DNA of 64,000 bases from assembly GCA_017407995.1 (NCBI GenBank), contig JAFQVM010000031.1:20093-84092 (forward strand). The letters are read 5' to 3'. Each line of letters begins with the position of its first letter. The stretch's first letter is position 1. The translations under genes and the position numbers were made by a program. Below the pieces are notes generated by a model. The model saw only the letters and a list, made by a program, of their open reading frames with translations, had not been told where the DNA came from and did no database searches. Origin of the DNA: Clostridia bacterium (GTDB taxonomy: Bacteria > Bacillota > Clostridia > Oscillospirales > Acutalibacteraceae). Below are positions 33,735 to 42,255 of the stretch, one piece after another.

Positions 33735-35108
33735 ATGAGTCCTATTACAATCACTGCACTTGTCATTTTTGCGATAACCTATATCATAATGATGGCATTT
33801 CAGAAAATCAGGCCCTATGTCGCTGTAGGTTCAGCAGTAATCTTTATTGCGTTGGGAATCATCGCATCAGTTAATCCGACCGCTTTCGGAGAAGGATTCT
33901 TCGCACTTGAAAACGGAGGCTATTCTTACGGTTTTACAGATGCGTTGAGTGAAATCGACTGGAACGTTATAATGATGATAGCAGGTACCATGGGTACTGT
34001 TTATCTGTTCATCGAATCAAAGATGCCCCAGTATATGTCCGACGTTCTTATCTCAAAGATGCCCAACATGAAGTGGGCTATCGTAGCTTTGTCTCTGTTT
34101 GCCGGCATTGTTTCCGCTTTTATTGACAACGTTGCTACAGTTTTGATGATAGCTCCCGTTGCACTTGCATTCTGCAAAAAGCTAAATGTTTCACCCGTTT
34201 CATCTATAATCTGTATCGCAATTTCATCAAACCTGCAGGGTGCTGCCACACTTGTAGGTGATACCACATCTATCCTCTTGGCAAAGCAAGCAAACCTTGA
34301 CTTTTCAGACTTCTTCGTAGATACCGGGAAACCCGGCATGTTCTGGGTAGTAGAAGCAGGAGCTCTTGCCAGCGCAGTAATACTTTTCTTCATGTTCCGC
34401 AAGCAGAATGACAAAATCAGCTTTGAAGGTAGGACAAAGGTAGAGGACAAGTTCCCGACTTTCTTACTCCTCGGAACAGTCGTCTCCCTTATCGCTGTTT
34501 CATTCATTCCCTACAAGGATGCAGCAGCAGAAGGACAGTTTTACAAGCCCGACATAACAAACGGTATTATATGTATAGGATTCTTTGTTGTCGGAATCCT
34601 TCGTGAGCTTATCTTTAAAAAGAATACTAAAATCGTCAAAAACGCTTTTAAAGAAATCGACTACTATACCATAGTTCTTCTTACAGGTCTTTTTGTTATC
34701 ATCGGCGGCGTTAAGAGCGCAGGAGTTATCGATGTTATCGGCAGCACAATTGCAAGCCTCGGTTCAGGCTCTGTCTTTGTGGTCTACACGATAATCGTTT
34801 GGATGTCAGTTCTTCTTTCAGCATTCATTGATAATATTCCCTACACCGCAACGATGCTCTCCATCGTTCCCGTTATCGCAATGGATATCGGCATTGACCC
34901 GAAACTCCTCTACTACGGTCTGCTTTGCGGTGCAACCTTGGGCGGAAACCTCACCCCCATCGGCGCCAGCGCAAACATCGCAGGCATCGGCATTCTCCGC
35001 AAAGAGGGCTACGAAGTCAAGAGCACTACTTTCATGAAATTCGGTATACCGTTTACCCTCGCAGCTGTAATTACAGGATACCTTCTTCTCTGGGTAATCT
35101 GGGGATAA
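33735..35108 (+). CDS. ArsB/NhaD-type ion transporter (IT superfamily)
   Basis: A 457-residue polytopic protein of the ion transporter superfamily, whose members carry Na+/H+ exchange, arsenite, citrate or dicarboxylates. Two inverted halves carry the signature helical-hairpin motifs, FIDNVATVLMIAPVALAF with GDTTSIL in the first and FIDNIPYTATMLSIVP with LGGNLTPIGASANIAG in the second. This pattern is closest to NhaD/ArsB and the P-protein group. AGGAG (33722-33726) fixes the ATG at 33735. It is preceded by a leader with an intrinsic terminator, so expression is likely controlled by transcription attenuation. Monocistronic. Confidence 0.88.
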   Translation: MSPITITALVIFAITYIIMMAFQKIRPYVAVGSAVIFIALGIIASVNPTAFGEGFFALENGGYSYGFTDALSEIDWNVIMMIAGTMGTVYLFIESKMPQYMSDVLISKMPNMKWAIVALSLFAGIVSAFIDNVATVLMIAPVALAFCKKLNVSPVSSIICIAISSNLQGAATLVGDTTSILLAKQANLDFSDFFVDTGKPGMFWVVEAGALASAVILFFMFRKQNDKISFEGRTKVEDKFPTFLLLGTVVSLIAVSFIPYKDAAAEGQFYKPDITNGIICIGFFVVGILRELIFKKNTKIVKNAFKEIDYYTIVLLTGLFVIIGGVKSAGVIDVIGSTIASLGSGSVFVVYTIIVWMSVLLSAFIDNIPYTATMLSIVPVIAMDIGIDPKLLYYGLLCGATLGGNLTPIGASANIAGIGILRKEGYEVKSTTFMKFGIPFTLAAVITGYLLLWVIWG

Positions 35109-35121
35109 AAAAGATTATTTT

Positions 35122-35149
35122 AAAGCCGAGCTTACAGCTCGGCTTTTTT
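35122..35149 (+). terminator. Intrinsic terminator of the ion transporter
   Basis: An 11-bp stem (35122-35132 with 35136-35146) followed by a T-run. Confidence 0.85.
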
Positions 35150-35218
35150 GTTTGTGTTAAAAATTTAAAATCCGACAAACGCACACCTTTTCTCACCAAA
35201 AAAATTTAATAAAAAAGC

Positions 35219-35246
35219 TTGACATTTGAAAAAAGAGTACTATAAT
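35219..35246 (+). promoter_or_regulatory. Promoter of the TrpXYZ-like ABC operon
   Basis: TTGACA (35219-35224), 16-bp spacer, TATAAT (35241-35246): two perfect consensus boxes. The leader is only about 55 nt, too short for a T-box. Confidence 0.8.
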
Positions 35247-35305
35247 AAAAATAACACTTTATCGCTTTTATGTGGTAAATCAATAAATTATTGAAGGTGA
35301 TTTCC

Positions 35306-36274
35306 TTGAAAACCGCAAAAAAAGTTCTTGCAATTTTTGTTGCAGCCATCATGGTATGCACAATGTTCGCAGGCTGCACAGATAAAGGTGCAGATTCAAA
35401 AGTTTATAACGTAGGTATTGTTCAGCTCGTTGAGCATGACGCTTTGGATGCTGCGACAGAGGGCTTTATGAAAGCTCTTAAAGATATCCTGGGCGAAGAC
35501 GCTGTCAAGTTCGACCTTCAGAACGGTCAGAATGACAGCCCGACATGCGCAACAATCGCAAACCAGTTTGTTGCAAACGGCGTTGACCTCATCATGGCAA
35601 ATGCAACCCCTGCTCTTCAGGCAGCTGTTGCTGCGACCGCTGATATTCCTATTCTCGGCACATCCGTAACCGAATACGGCGTTGCTCTTGATATTGATAA
35701 CTTTACAGGCACTGTCGGCGGCAACGTTTCGGGAACATCAGACCTTGCTCCCCTTGATGAGCAGGCTGCAATGATTACCGAATGGTTCCCCGAAACAAAG
35801 ACTGTAGGTCTTCTTTACTGCTCTGCAGAGCCCAACAGCCTCTATCAGGTAAATAAGGTTGCTGAGTACCTCAAGAAAGACGGTGTTGCAAGCAAGATGT
35901 ATCCGTTCGCAGATTCAAACGACCTTGCTGCTGTTTGTCAGAACGCTGCTAATGCAAGTGACGTTATCTATGTTCCCACTGATAACACCGTTGCTTCAAA
36001 CACCGGTATAATTGACAACATCTGCCGTCCTGCAGGCGTTCCCATTATCGCAGGTGAATCAGGCATTTGCTCAGGCTGCGGCGTTGCTACTCTTTCAATC
36101 AGCTACTATGACCTTGGCTACACAACAGGCGAAATGGCAGCTAAGATTCTTAAAGGCGAAGCAGATATTTCCACTATGCCAATTGAATATACAACAGCTG
36201 TTAAAAAGTATAATGCAACTATCTGTGCAGACCTTGAGCTTACCCCTCCTGAGGGATATGAAGCAATTTCCTAA
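35306..36274 (+). CDS. ABC transporter substrate-binding lipoprotein (TrpX-like)
   Basis: A 322-residue lipoprotein with lipobox MFAGC and a periplasmic-binding fold of the ABC_sub_bind type (YNVGIVQLVEHDALDAATEGF... ANQFVANGVDLIMANATPALQAA... VTEYG). This family serves tryptophan or tyrosine uptake in streptococci (TrpXYZ) and other aromatic or sugar ligands elsewhere, so the substrate here is only a suggestion. The start is a TTG at 35306 with AAGGTGA at 5 nt; the upstream in-frame TTG at 35291 overlaps that site. It is first of three genes, with an intercistronic stem-loop before the permease. Confidence 0.88.
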   Translation: MKTAKKVLAIFVAAIMVCTMFAGCTDKGADSKVYNVGIVQLVEHDALDAATEGFMKALKDILGEDAVKFDLQNGQNDSPTCATIANQFVANGVDLIMANATPALQAAVAATADIPILGTSVTEYGVALDIDNFTGTVGGNVSGTSDLAPLDEQAAMITEWFPETKTVGLLYCSAEPNSLYQVNKVAEYLKKDGVASKMYPFADSNDLAAVCQNAANASDVIYVPTDNTVASNTGIIDNICRPAGVPIIAGESGICSGCGVATLSISYYDLGYTTGEMAAKILKGEADISTMPIEYTTAVKKYNATICADLELTPPEGYEAIS

Positions 36275-36300
36275 CTTGATTACACTTATTTTTTGAATAT

Positions 36301-36328
36301 CAAGGGAGAATAAATGCGTTCTCCCTTG
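36301..36328 (+). terminator. Intra-operon stem-loop between binding protein and permease
   Basis: A perfect 10-bp stem (36301-36310 with 36319-36328) followed by a broken T-run. It could reduce read-through or protect the upstream mRNA, giving more binding protein than permease. Confidence 0.6.
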
Positions 36329-36428
36329 TATTTCATTTTTGGATTTGTTAGTATTTTAAAGACGGAAAACAGAAAACTTTATTTTACAGAAATTTCCGTC
36401 ACTCTATCACAACCTTTCGGAGGAACTT

Positions 36429-37382
36429 ATGGAAATTCTGGCGTTTTTTGAGAAGATACTAAACGCTCTGCCCGGAGCCTGTTCGCAGGGTTTGATTTGG
36501 GGCGTTATGGCTATCGGACTATTTATTACTTATCGAATTCTTGACGTTGCAGATTTGACAGTTGACGGCTCTTTTGCAACCGGCGGCGCCGTATGCGTTA
36601 TGTTTTTGCTTAACGGCCACAATGTCTGGTTTTCGATTTTTATGGCATTCATAGCAGGTCTTGTTGCCGGTGCGGTTACCGGACTTCTTCACACTTTTAT
36701 GGGTATCCCCGCTATCCTTGCGGGAATTTTAACCCAGTTAGGTCTTTATTCGGTAAACCTGAAGATTATGGGCAAAGCAAACCAGGCAGTAAATGTAAAC
36801 AAAACCGACCTGCTCGTATCCCTGCGCTGGGTAAGAGACTTTGCCATAAACAACCCGATTATTATGGTCTCTGTAATTATCGCTGTGCTGATTGCGATTC
36901 TATATTGGTTCTTTGGAACCGAAATGGGCTGCGGAATAAGGGCAACAGGCGCAAACCTCAACATGAGCCGTGCCCAAGGCATAAATACAAACTTCAACAA
37001 AGTTATCGGAATAATGCTTTCCAATGCACTTGTTGCTGTTTCAGGCGCTCTGCTTTCGCAGTATCAGGGCTTTGCTGATGTCAATATGGGCAGAGGTGCA
37101 ATTGTTATCGGTCTTGCGGCCGTAATTATAGGTGAAGCGATTTTTGGTAAGATATTCAAAAACTTTGCTCTTCGTCTGCTTTCTGTAGCACTTGGTGCCG
37201 TTATATATTACATAGTGGTTCAAACCGTTATTTCAATGGGTCTTGATGCAAATCTACTCAAACTTCTTTCGGCCTGTATTGTTGCGATTTTCCTTGCCGT
37301 TCCCCACTGGAAGAAACAGATAGCCGCAAAAAAAGTGGGAAAGATAAACTCAAACCCAAATGGAGGTGCCGAAAATGCTTGA
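36429..37382 (+). CDS. ABC transporter permease (TrpY-like)
   Basis: A 317-residue permease with eight or more membrane segments of the branched-chain amino acid/BPD_transp_2 type that pairs with ABC_sub_bind proteins. The EAA-like region GCGIRATGANLNMSRAQGIN contacts the ATPase, and the LTVDGSFATGGAV stretch near residue 44 is a family hallmark. GGAGGA precedes the ATG. Its last codons overlap the start of the ATPase gene by 8 nt, indicating coupled translation. Confidence 0.9.
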   Translation: MEILAFFEKILNALPGACSQGLIWGVMAIGLFITYRILDVADLTVDGSFATGGAVCVMFLLNGHNVWFSIFMAFIAGLVAGAVTGLLHTFMGIPAILAGILTQLGLYSVNLKIMGKANQAVNVNKTDLLVSLRWVRDFAINNPIIMVSVIIAVLIAILYWFFGTEMGCGIRATGANLNMSRAQGINTNFNKVIGIMLSNALVAVSGALLSQYQGFADVNMGRGAIVIGLAAVIIGEAIFGKIFKNFALRLLSVALGAVIYYIVVQTVISMGLDANLLKLLSACIVAIFLAVPHWKKQIAAKKVGKINSNPNGGAENA

Positions 37383-38172
37383 AGTAAAGGGTGTATTTAA
37401 AACTTTTAACCCCGGAACAATTAATGAAAAAAGAGCGCTTAACGGCATTAATCTTACGCTCAACGAGGGTGATTTCGTAACGGTTATCGGCGGTAACGGC
37501 GCAGGTAAATCGACACTTCTTAACATGGTCGCAGGCGTTTATCCTGTTGACTGCGGTACTATAAAGATTGACGGAATTGATGTAACAAGACTTGCTGAAT
37601 ACAAGCGAGCAAAATACCTTGGCAGGGTTTTCCAGGACCCGATGAACGGAACCGCCGCCAATATGCAGATTGACGAAAATTTGGCTCTCGCTAACCGCAG
37701 AGGAACTTTCCGTTCCCTTAAACCCGGAATAACAAAGAAGGAAAGAGAATCCTATAAAGAGCTTCTTAAAACTCTCGACCTTGGTCTTGAAACAAGACTT
37801 ACATCTAAAGTAGGCCTCCTTTCCGGCGGTCAGCGTCAAGCGTTGACCCTGCTCATGGCAACTCTAAAAAAGCCGAAGCTTTTACTGCTCGATGAGCACA
37901 CCGCCGCTCTCGACCCAAAAACAGCGGCAAAGGTTCTTGAGATAACTGAGGATATAGTCAGCAAAAATAACCTTACAACAATCATGATAACTCATAATAT
38001 GACAGACGCTATCAAAACCGGCAACCGTCTGATTATGATGAATAACGGCAGAATCGTTTTTGATGTCTCCGGCGAAGAAAAGAAAAATCTTACCACTGCT
38101 GACTTGCTTCAAAAATTCAAGATGTCAACAGGTCATGAACTTGATAATGACAGAATGTTTCTTTCCGAATAA
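37375..38172 (+). CDS. ABC transporter ATP-binding protein (TrpZ-like)
   Basis: A 265-residue ATPase powering the importer. Walker A is GGNGAGKST (~residues 38-46), the signature LSGGQRQALTLL, Walker B LLLLDEHTAALD and the switch histidine in MITHNM. The ATG at 37375 follows GGAGGTG, and an in-frame ATG at 37360 contains that site. The gene overlaps the permease by 8 nt and is closed by a strong terminator. Confidence 0.93.
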   Translation: MLEVKGVFKTFNPGTINEKRALNGINLTLNEGDFVTVIGGNGAGKSTLLNMVAGVYPVDCGTIKIDGIDVTRLAEYKRAKYLGRVFQDPMNGTAANMQIDENLALANRRGTFRSLKPGITKKERESYKELLKTLDLGLETRLTSKVGLLSGGQRQALTLLMATLKKPKLLLLDEHTAALDPKTAAKVLEITEDIVSKNNLTTIMITHNMTDAIKTGNRLIMMNNGRIVFDVSGEEKKNLTTADLLQKFKMSTGHELDNDRMFLSE

Positions 38173-38173
38173 C

Positions 38174-38206
38174 AAAAAGGTGCAGGCTTTGAGACCTGCA
38201 CCTTTT
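38174..38206 (+). terminator. Intrinsic terminator of the ABC operon
   Basis: A 12-bp stem (38175-38186 with 38195-38206) ending in a T-run. Confidence 0.85.
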
Positions 38207-38290
38207 CATATTGTGATTAAACCTTAGAAACATAATTGTCTGCCAAATAGTTCTTTGTGTATTTTTATGTTTTATTGTGCAAATCAGGTG

Positions 38291-38319
38291 TCGACAAGCA
38301 AGTGAAAATATGGTACACT
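38291..38319 (+). promoter_or_regulatory. Promoter of the propeller/barrel - rpe - rbsK group
   Basis: TCGACA (38291-38296), 17-bp spacer, TACACT (38314-38319), 39 nt before the ATG. Confidence 0.65.
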
Positions 38320-38358
38320 GTCAACATTGTAAAATATTTCAAGAAAGAGGGCAAACAC

Positions 38359-40533
38359 ATGAAAAAACCTACACTCCATTTTGGAGAATTCAAGCAGTAC
38401 GACAAAACTTTCATCACAGAAGAAAACGGCATAGACGCTGGAAATGTGCTGTCCGTTGCTTTTGAGGGTGAAGCTCTTTATATTGCTCAACCCGACTGTC
38501 TTGTTGAATATACTGACGGTAAAACAAAAAAGATTGCCGCAAAGGTATCAAAGCTTTTCTCAAGAAACGGCAGACTTTTTGCCGCAGTTAAAAATTCTCT
38601 TGCTGAAATTAAAAAGGGCAAACTCAAGAAAATTGCAGACTTTGATTCCCCTGTTGTCGATATCTCTGTAGCTCTTGACAAATCAGTCTGGCTTATTACA
38701 GAAACTGAACTTTTCCTCATGGAGAACGATGAGTTCAAAAAGATAGTAAGTCTTCCCGAAGAAACAGTCTGCCTTGCGGCTCTTGACAATAAATCCAAGT
38801 ACGGTGAGACCGTGTATATCGGTTCTAAAGTCGAGGGGCTTTTGTCAATGAAGGGCAAGCGCCGCCATTGGGCAGAGCTTATCCCTGAGGTTACAGGTGT
38901 TTTGAGTCAGAAAATCAATTGTATTGCAATTGACGCTTTAGGTCATCTGTGGGTTGGCTCCGACGAAGGACTCAACATCTATGACGGCAGAAACTACTGG
39001 TTCAACGGCAATGACTTCTACTCTGTTCCCGACGGTTCATTCAACGATATGTTCTTTGCTGCTGACGGCAAAAAATACTTTGCAACAAACACAGGTGTTA
39101 TCACCCTTATCGAAGGTAAAATTTCATATTTTTCATATGGCGTCTGGCTTATGCATCCCACAGTCACAAAGATTGCGGTATCTGACAGCGGCACAATAGC
39201 AGCAGTTACACCCAGAGGCATCAGCCTCATCACCTCGAAGTACATGACTCTCGAGGAGAAGGCAAACCACTTTGATGAACTTGCGGATAAATACTATGTC
39301 AGAAATGAAGGCTATCAGGTTTCCAGAACGCTTCGCAAATACGGTGATATGGATTCCGGTTGGCTTCCCAACTCAGATAACGACGGACTCTTTACAGGTC
39401 TTTACTGTGCAAGTCAGTGTTTCCGTTACAAGGCAACAGGTGACGAAAAGGCAAAATCCAACGCAAAAAGAGCTGTTGAGGCTATGATAAAGCTCACCGA
39501 AATCACAGGCAAACCCGGATTTACGGCAAGAGCAACAAGATACTCTCATGAAGAGAATTTCGGTACAGAGAGCAGAGAAGAATGGCATTATTGCGAAAAC
39601 AACCCCGACTGCGAATGGCTTGGCGAAACATCGAGCGATGAAATGACCGGCCACTATTTCGCATACGGAATTTACTATGACCTTGTTGCAGACAAAGAGG
39701 AAAAGAAGAAAATAGCAAAGGTCGTAAAGACAATCACGGACCACATTCTTGAAAACAATTTCCACCTCACCGATGTTGACGGCGTCCCCACCACATGGGC
39801 AAACTGGGAACCCGACCTTCTCAACAATGACGACAGATGGTTCTACGAGAGAGGAACCAATTCACTTGAAATACTTTCTTTCCTCAAAACCACCTACCAC
39901 GTCACAGGCGATGAAAAGTACAACGAAGTCTTTGACATGCTTATAAAGAAGCATCACTATGCTATGAACTGCATACAGTACAAGTTCGAGGATGCTCACG
40001 TTGCACACATCGATGACCAGCTCGACTTTATAAACATCTATCCCCTCCTTGTTTATACAGCTGATGAGTCTCACAAGGAAATTTTCAAGATGGGACTTAC
40101 TCATCACTGGGCATACGAAAGAGTTGAGCGTTCACCGCTGTTCAACATCATCTACGGTGCGTTGACGAGCAACAACTGTGACATTGAAAACGCAGCAAAG
40201 TCCCTTGCAGAGATGAATCTCGACCTTGTAAGATGGCCTGTTTATAACAGCTACAGAAAAGATATCGTATGGGATACAGAGCAGGAGGAGCTTGGTGTTC
40301 CCGCACAGCTCAAGTACCCTGTCGAGTACTCTTCAAGAGTTCTTGTTCACTACGACGGCAATCAGTTTGTATGCGATTCAGGTGTTGAAGAGTTCGTAGA
40401 CATAAACAGCAAAACGGTAAACCGTACTGTAACTCTTCCCGGTGCCGAAGCTACCGGCATGAGAGCAATGATGCCTTACATCTACCTCCTTCCATACTGG
40501 ATGGGCAGATATCACGAGCTTTTAGGTGACTAA
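38359..40533 (+). CDS. Beta-propeller plus (alpha/alpha) barrel protein, probable glycan-related enzyme
   Basis: A 724-residue protein with no signal peptide, so cytoplasmic. Residues ~1-290 are repeated short beta units of the two-component-regulator propeller type (for example LGHLWVGSDEGLNIYDGRNYW). Residues ~300-724 are helical with many Trp, Tyr, His and Asp-rich turns (SGWLPNSDNDGLFTGLY, EEWHYCENNPDCEWLGETSSDE, HIDDQLDFINIYPL), consistent with an alpha/alpha six-hairpin barrel as in glycoside hydrolases and epimerases. I do not recognise a catalytic family. AGAGGG precedes the ATG at 38359; the upstream in-frame start lacks a site. It leads genes for an epimerase and a sugar kinase, suggesting sugar breakdown. 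Confidence 0.7.
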   Translation: MKKPTLHFGEFKQYDKTFITEENGIDAGNVLSVAFEGEALYIAQPDCLVEYTDGKTKKIAAKVSKLFSRNGRLFAAVKNSLAEIKKGKLKKIADFDSPVVDISVALDKSVWLITETELFLMENDEFKKIVSLPEETVCLAALDNKSKYGETVYIGSKVEGLLSMKGKRRHWAELIPEVTGVLSQKINCIAIDALGHLWVGSDEGLNIYDGRNYWFNGNDFYSVPDGSFNDMFFAADGKKYFATNTGVITLIEGKISYFSYGVWLMHPTVTKIAVSDSGTIAAVTPRGISLITSKYMTLEEKANHFDELADKYYVRNEGYQVSRTLRKYGDMDSGWLPNSDNDGLFTGLYCASQCFRYKATGDEKAKSNAKRAVEAMIKLTEITGKPGFTARATRYSHEENFGTESREEWHYCENNPDCEWLGETSSDEMTGHYFAYGIYYDLVADKEEKKKIAKVVKTITDHILENNFHLTDVDGVPTTWANWEPDLLNNDDRWFYERGTNSLEILSFLKTTYHVTGDEKYNEVFDMLIKKHHYAMNCIQYKFEDAHVAHIDDQLDFINIYPLLVYTADESHKEIFKMGLTHHWAYERVERSPLFNIIYGALTSNNCDIENAAKSLAEMNLDLVRWPVYNSYRKDIVWDTEQEELGVPAQLKYPVEYSSRVLVHYDGNQFVCDSGVEEFVDINSKTVNRTVTLPGAEATGMRAMMPYIYLLPYWMGRYHELLGD

Positions 40534-40583
40534 AAATTTGTAACACGTAATTCTTTTCAGTCTTATACAAGGAGTAATTGATA

Positions 40584-41246
40584 ATGGATAAACTTCTGTC
40601 TGCCTCCGTAATGTGTGCAGACTTGACAAGACTGCAGGACTCAATTTTCGAACTTGAAAATGCAGGTGTTGATTATTTACATATTGATATAATGGACGGC
40701 AGCTTTGTCCCGAATATCACTTTAGGCTTTGATTTAGTCAATGCTATCAAATCAATTGCAAGTATCCCCCTTGATGTTCATATGATGGTCAACGAACCGT
40801 CACGGTTTATTGACAGGATGAATCTGGATGAGCGAGATTACCTGTGCGTACACTATGAAGCTGATATTCACGTTCAACGCACACTGGCGCAAATCCGTGA
40901 TAAGGGATGCAAAACAGGACTGGCTCTCAATCCTCAAACTCCGCTTGACAGTTTAGAATATCTTACCGATTATATCGATATGGCTCTTATCATGACTGTC
41001 AGCCCCGGATTTGCAGGCCAGAAGCTCTTTGAAGGAGCGCAACGCAAAACGCAACAGGCACGTGAACTGTTGGACAAATGGGGATGTTCGCATATCCCCA
41101 TTGAGGTTGATGGAAATATAAGCTTTGAAAACGGCAAAAAACTCAGCCGTTGCGGCGCTGATATTTTTGTTCTGGGAACAAGCAGCTTGTTTATAAAAGA
41201 TAAAGAGATGAAACAGTCTGTCCGAGATTTCCGTGCAGTGCTGTGA
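40584..41246 (+). CDS. Ribulose-phosphate 3-epimerase family protein
   Basis: A 220-residue TIM-barrel epimerase. Motifs seen: LSASVMCAD at the start, DYLHIDIMDGSFVPNITLG with the metal-binding His and Asp, LDVHMMV, MTVSPGFAGQ and IEVDGNI. These match ribulose-5-phosphate and allulose-6-phosphate 3-epimerases; the latter is likely when the gene sits beside a sugar kinase in a catabolic group. AAGGAG lies 9 nt before the ATG at 40584. It ends just before the kinase gene, whose site overlaps its 3' end region. Confidence 0.9.
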   Translation: MDKLLSASVMCADLTRLQDSIFELENAGVDYLHIDIMDGSFVPNITLGFDLVNAIKSIASIPLDVHMMVNEPSRFIDRMNLDERDYLCVHYEADIHVQRTLAQIRDKGCKTGLALNPQTPLDSLEYLTDYIDMALIMTVSPGFAGQKLFEGAQRKTQQARELLDKWGCSHIPIEVDGNISFENGKKLSRCGADIFVLGTSSLFIKDKEMKQSVRDFRAVL

Positions 41247-41263
41247 TGTTGCGGAGGATGCTT

Positions 41264-42175
41264 ATGTATAGTAATATTCACGCTGCAGTCGTGGGAAGCA
41301 TCAATATGGATTTAATCCTCAATATGGAAAAAGTTCCTCAGGCAGGCGAGAATTTGTTAGGCACAAGTTATAGCTATGCAAACGGCGGCAAGGGTGCAAA
41401 CCAAGCTATCGGGCTGTCTCGGCTTGGTGCAGATACAAAATTAATAGGCAAAGTTGCAAATGATGCAAACGGCCAAAAACTTCTTCAAAATCTGCGTAAT
41501 AATAATGTAGATGTCTCAGGCGTATCCTTAGCAGGGTCTCAGACAGGACTTGCGGCAATTATGCTTGACGGAGAGGGCAGAAACCGTATTGTTGTGTATG
41601 AGGGAGCCAATGCCGAAATAAACCCCGTCGAAGCGGCACAATGCATAAAAGATGAACTCGACCTTTTGCTTGTTCAGTTTGAAACCAGAGAAGAGGTAGT
41701 TGTTCAATGTGTAAACCGTGCCATAGAGAAACAAATTATAACAGTCATAGACTGCGGCCCCGCCAAGCCCTTCGCTCTTGAAAAGATGCATGGAGCTACA
41801 ATAATCACCCCAAATGAAAGCGAAACAAAAATGTTAACGGGAATATTTCCGTCTGATGAAAATACTATTCTTGAGTCTTCAAAAGTCCTTATGGAAAGAA
41901 GTAAATCAAAATTTATTGTACTCAAGTTGGGAGACAGAGGCTGCTCTGTATGGGACGGAAAAGATTTGCGCATAATGTCCGCTTACCCCAGTAAGGTTGT
42001 TGACACCACAGCAGCAGGAGATTGCTTTACAGCAGCTATGGCCTTGGAGTTCAAGCGCAGCGGCGACATCCATGCTGCTTGTGATATCGGTAATAAGGCC
42101 GGCAGTATAGCCGTCAGCCGCATGGGTGCCGAAGCATCTATGCCTACAGTTAAAGAAATTTTAGATTTCGCATAA
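41264..42175 (+). CDS. Ribokinase-like PfkB carbohydrate kinase
   Basis: A 303-residue PfkB kinase most like ribokinase: GSINMDLIL at the start, the sugar-binding NGGKGANQA, and the active site DTTAAGDCFTAA with the catalytic aspartate. Phosphorylates ribose or a similar pentose or hexose. GGAGG lies 6 nt before the ATG at 41264; an earlier frame start at 41243 lacks this. Last gene of the propeller/barrel-epimerase-kinase group; together they suggest release, phosphorylation and epimerisation of a sugar. Confidence 0.9.
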   Translation: MYSNIHAAVVGSINMDLILNMEKVPQAGENLLGTSYSYANGGKGANQAIGLSRLGADTKLIGKVANDANGQKLLQNLRNNNVDVSGVSLAGSQTGLAAIMLDGEGRNRIVVYEGANAEINPVEAAQCIKDELDLLLVQFETREEVVVQCVNRAIEKQIITVIDCGPAKPFALEKMHGATIITPNESETKMLTGIFPSDENTILESSKVLMERSKSKFIVLKLGDRGCSVWDGKDLRIMSAYPSKVVDTTAAGDCFTAAMALEFKRSGDIHAACDIGNKAGSIAVSRMGAEASMPTVKEILDFA

Positions 42176-42184
42176 TTAATAGAC

Positions 42185-42221
42185 AACACCGCAGTTGAAA
42201 ATATATCAACTGCGGTGTTTT
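42185..42221. terminator. Intrinsic terminator after the ribokinase gene
   Basis: A 14-bp stem (42185-42198 with 42206-42219) followed by a T-run; it also lies downstream of the convergent HAD gene. Confidence 0.85.
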
Positions 42222-42255
42222 ATATATAAAAGTCAAAATGCGATGCTATATATGT

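Noticed and set aside
33281-33766. 161-codon minus-strand frame
   Set aside because: It covers the second tRNA-Ser and leader; its EGETRTPAPVTRP stretch is a typical false translation of a tRNA, and it has no ribosome binding site.
35247-35305. T-box or tryptophan riboswitch before the TrpX-like gene
   Set aside because: The leader is about 55 nt, has no terminator hairpin and no T-box sequence.
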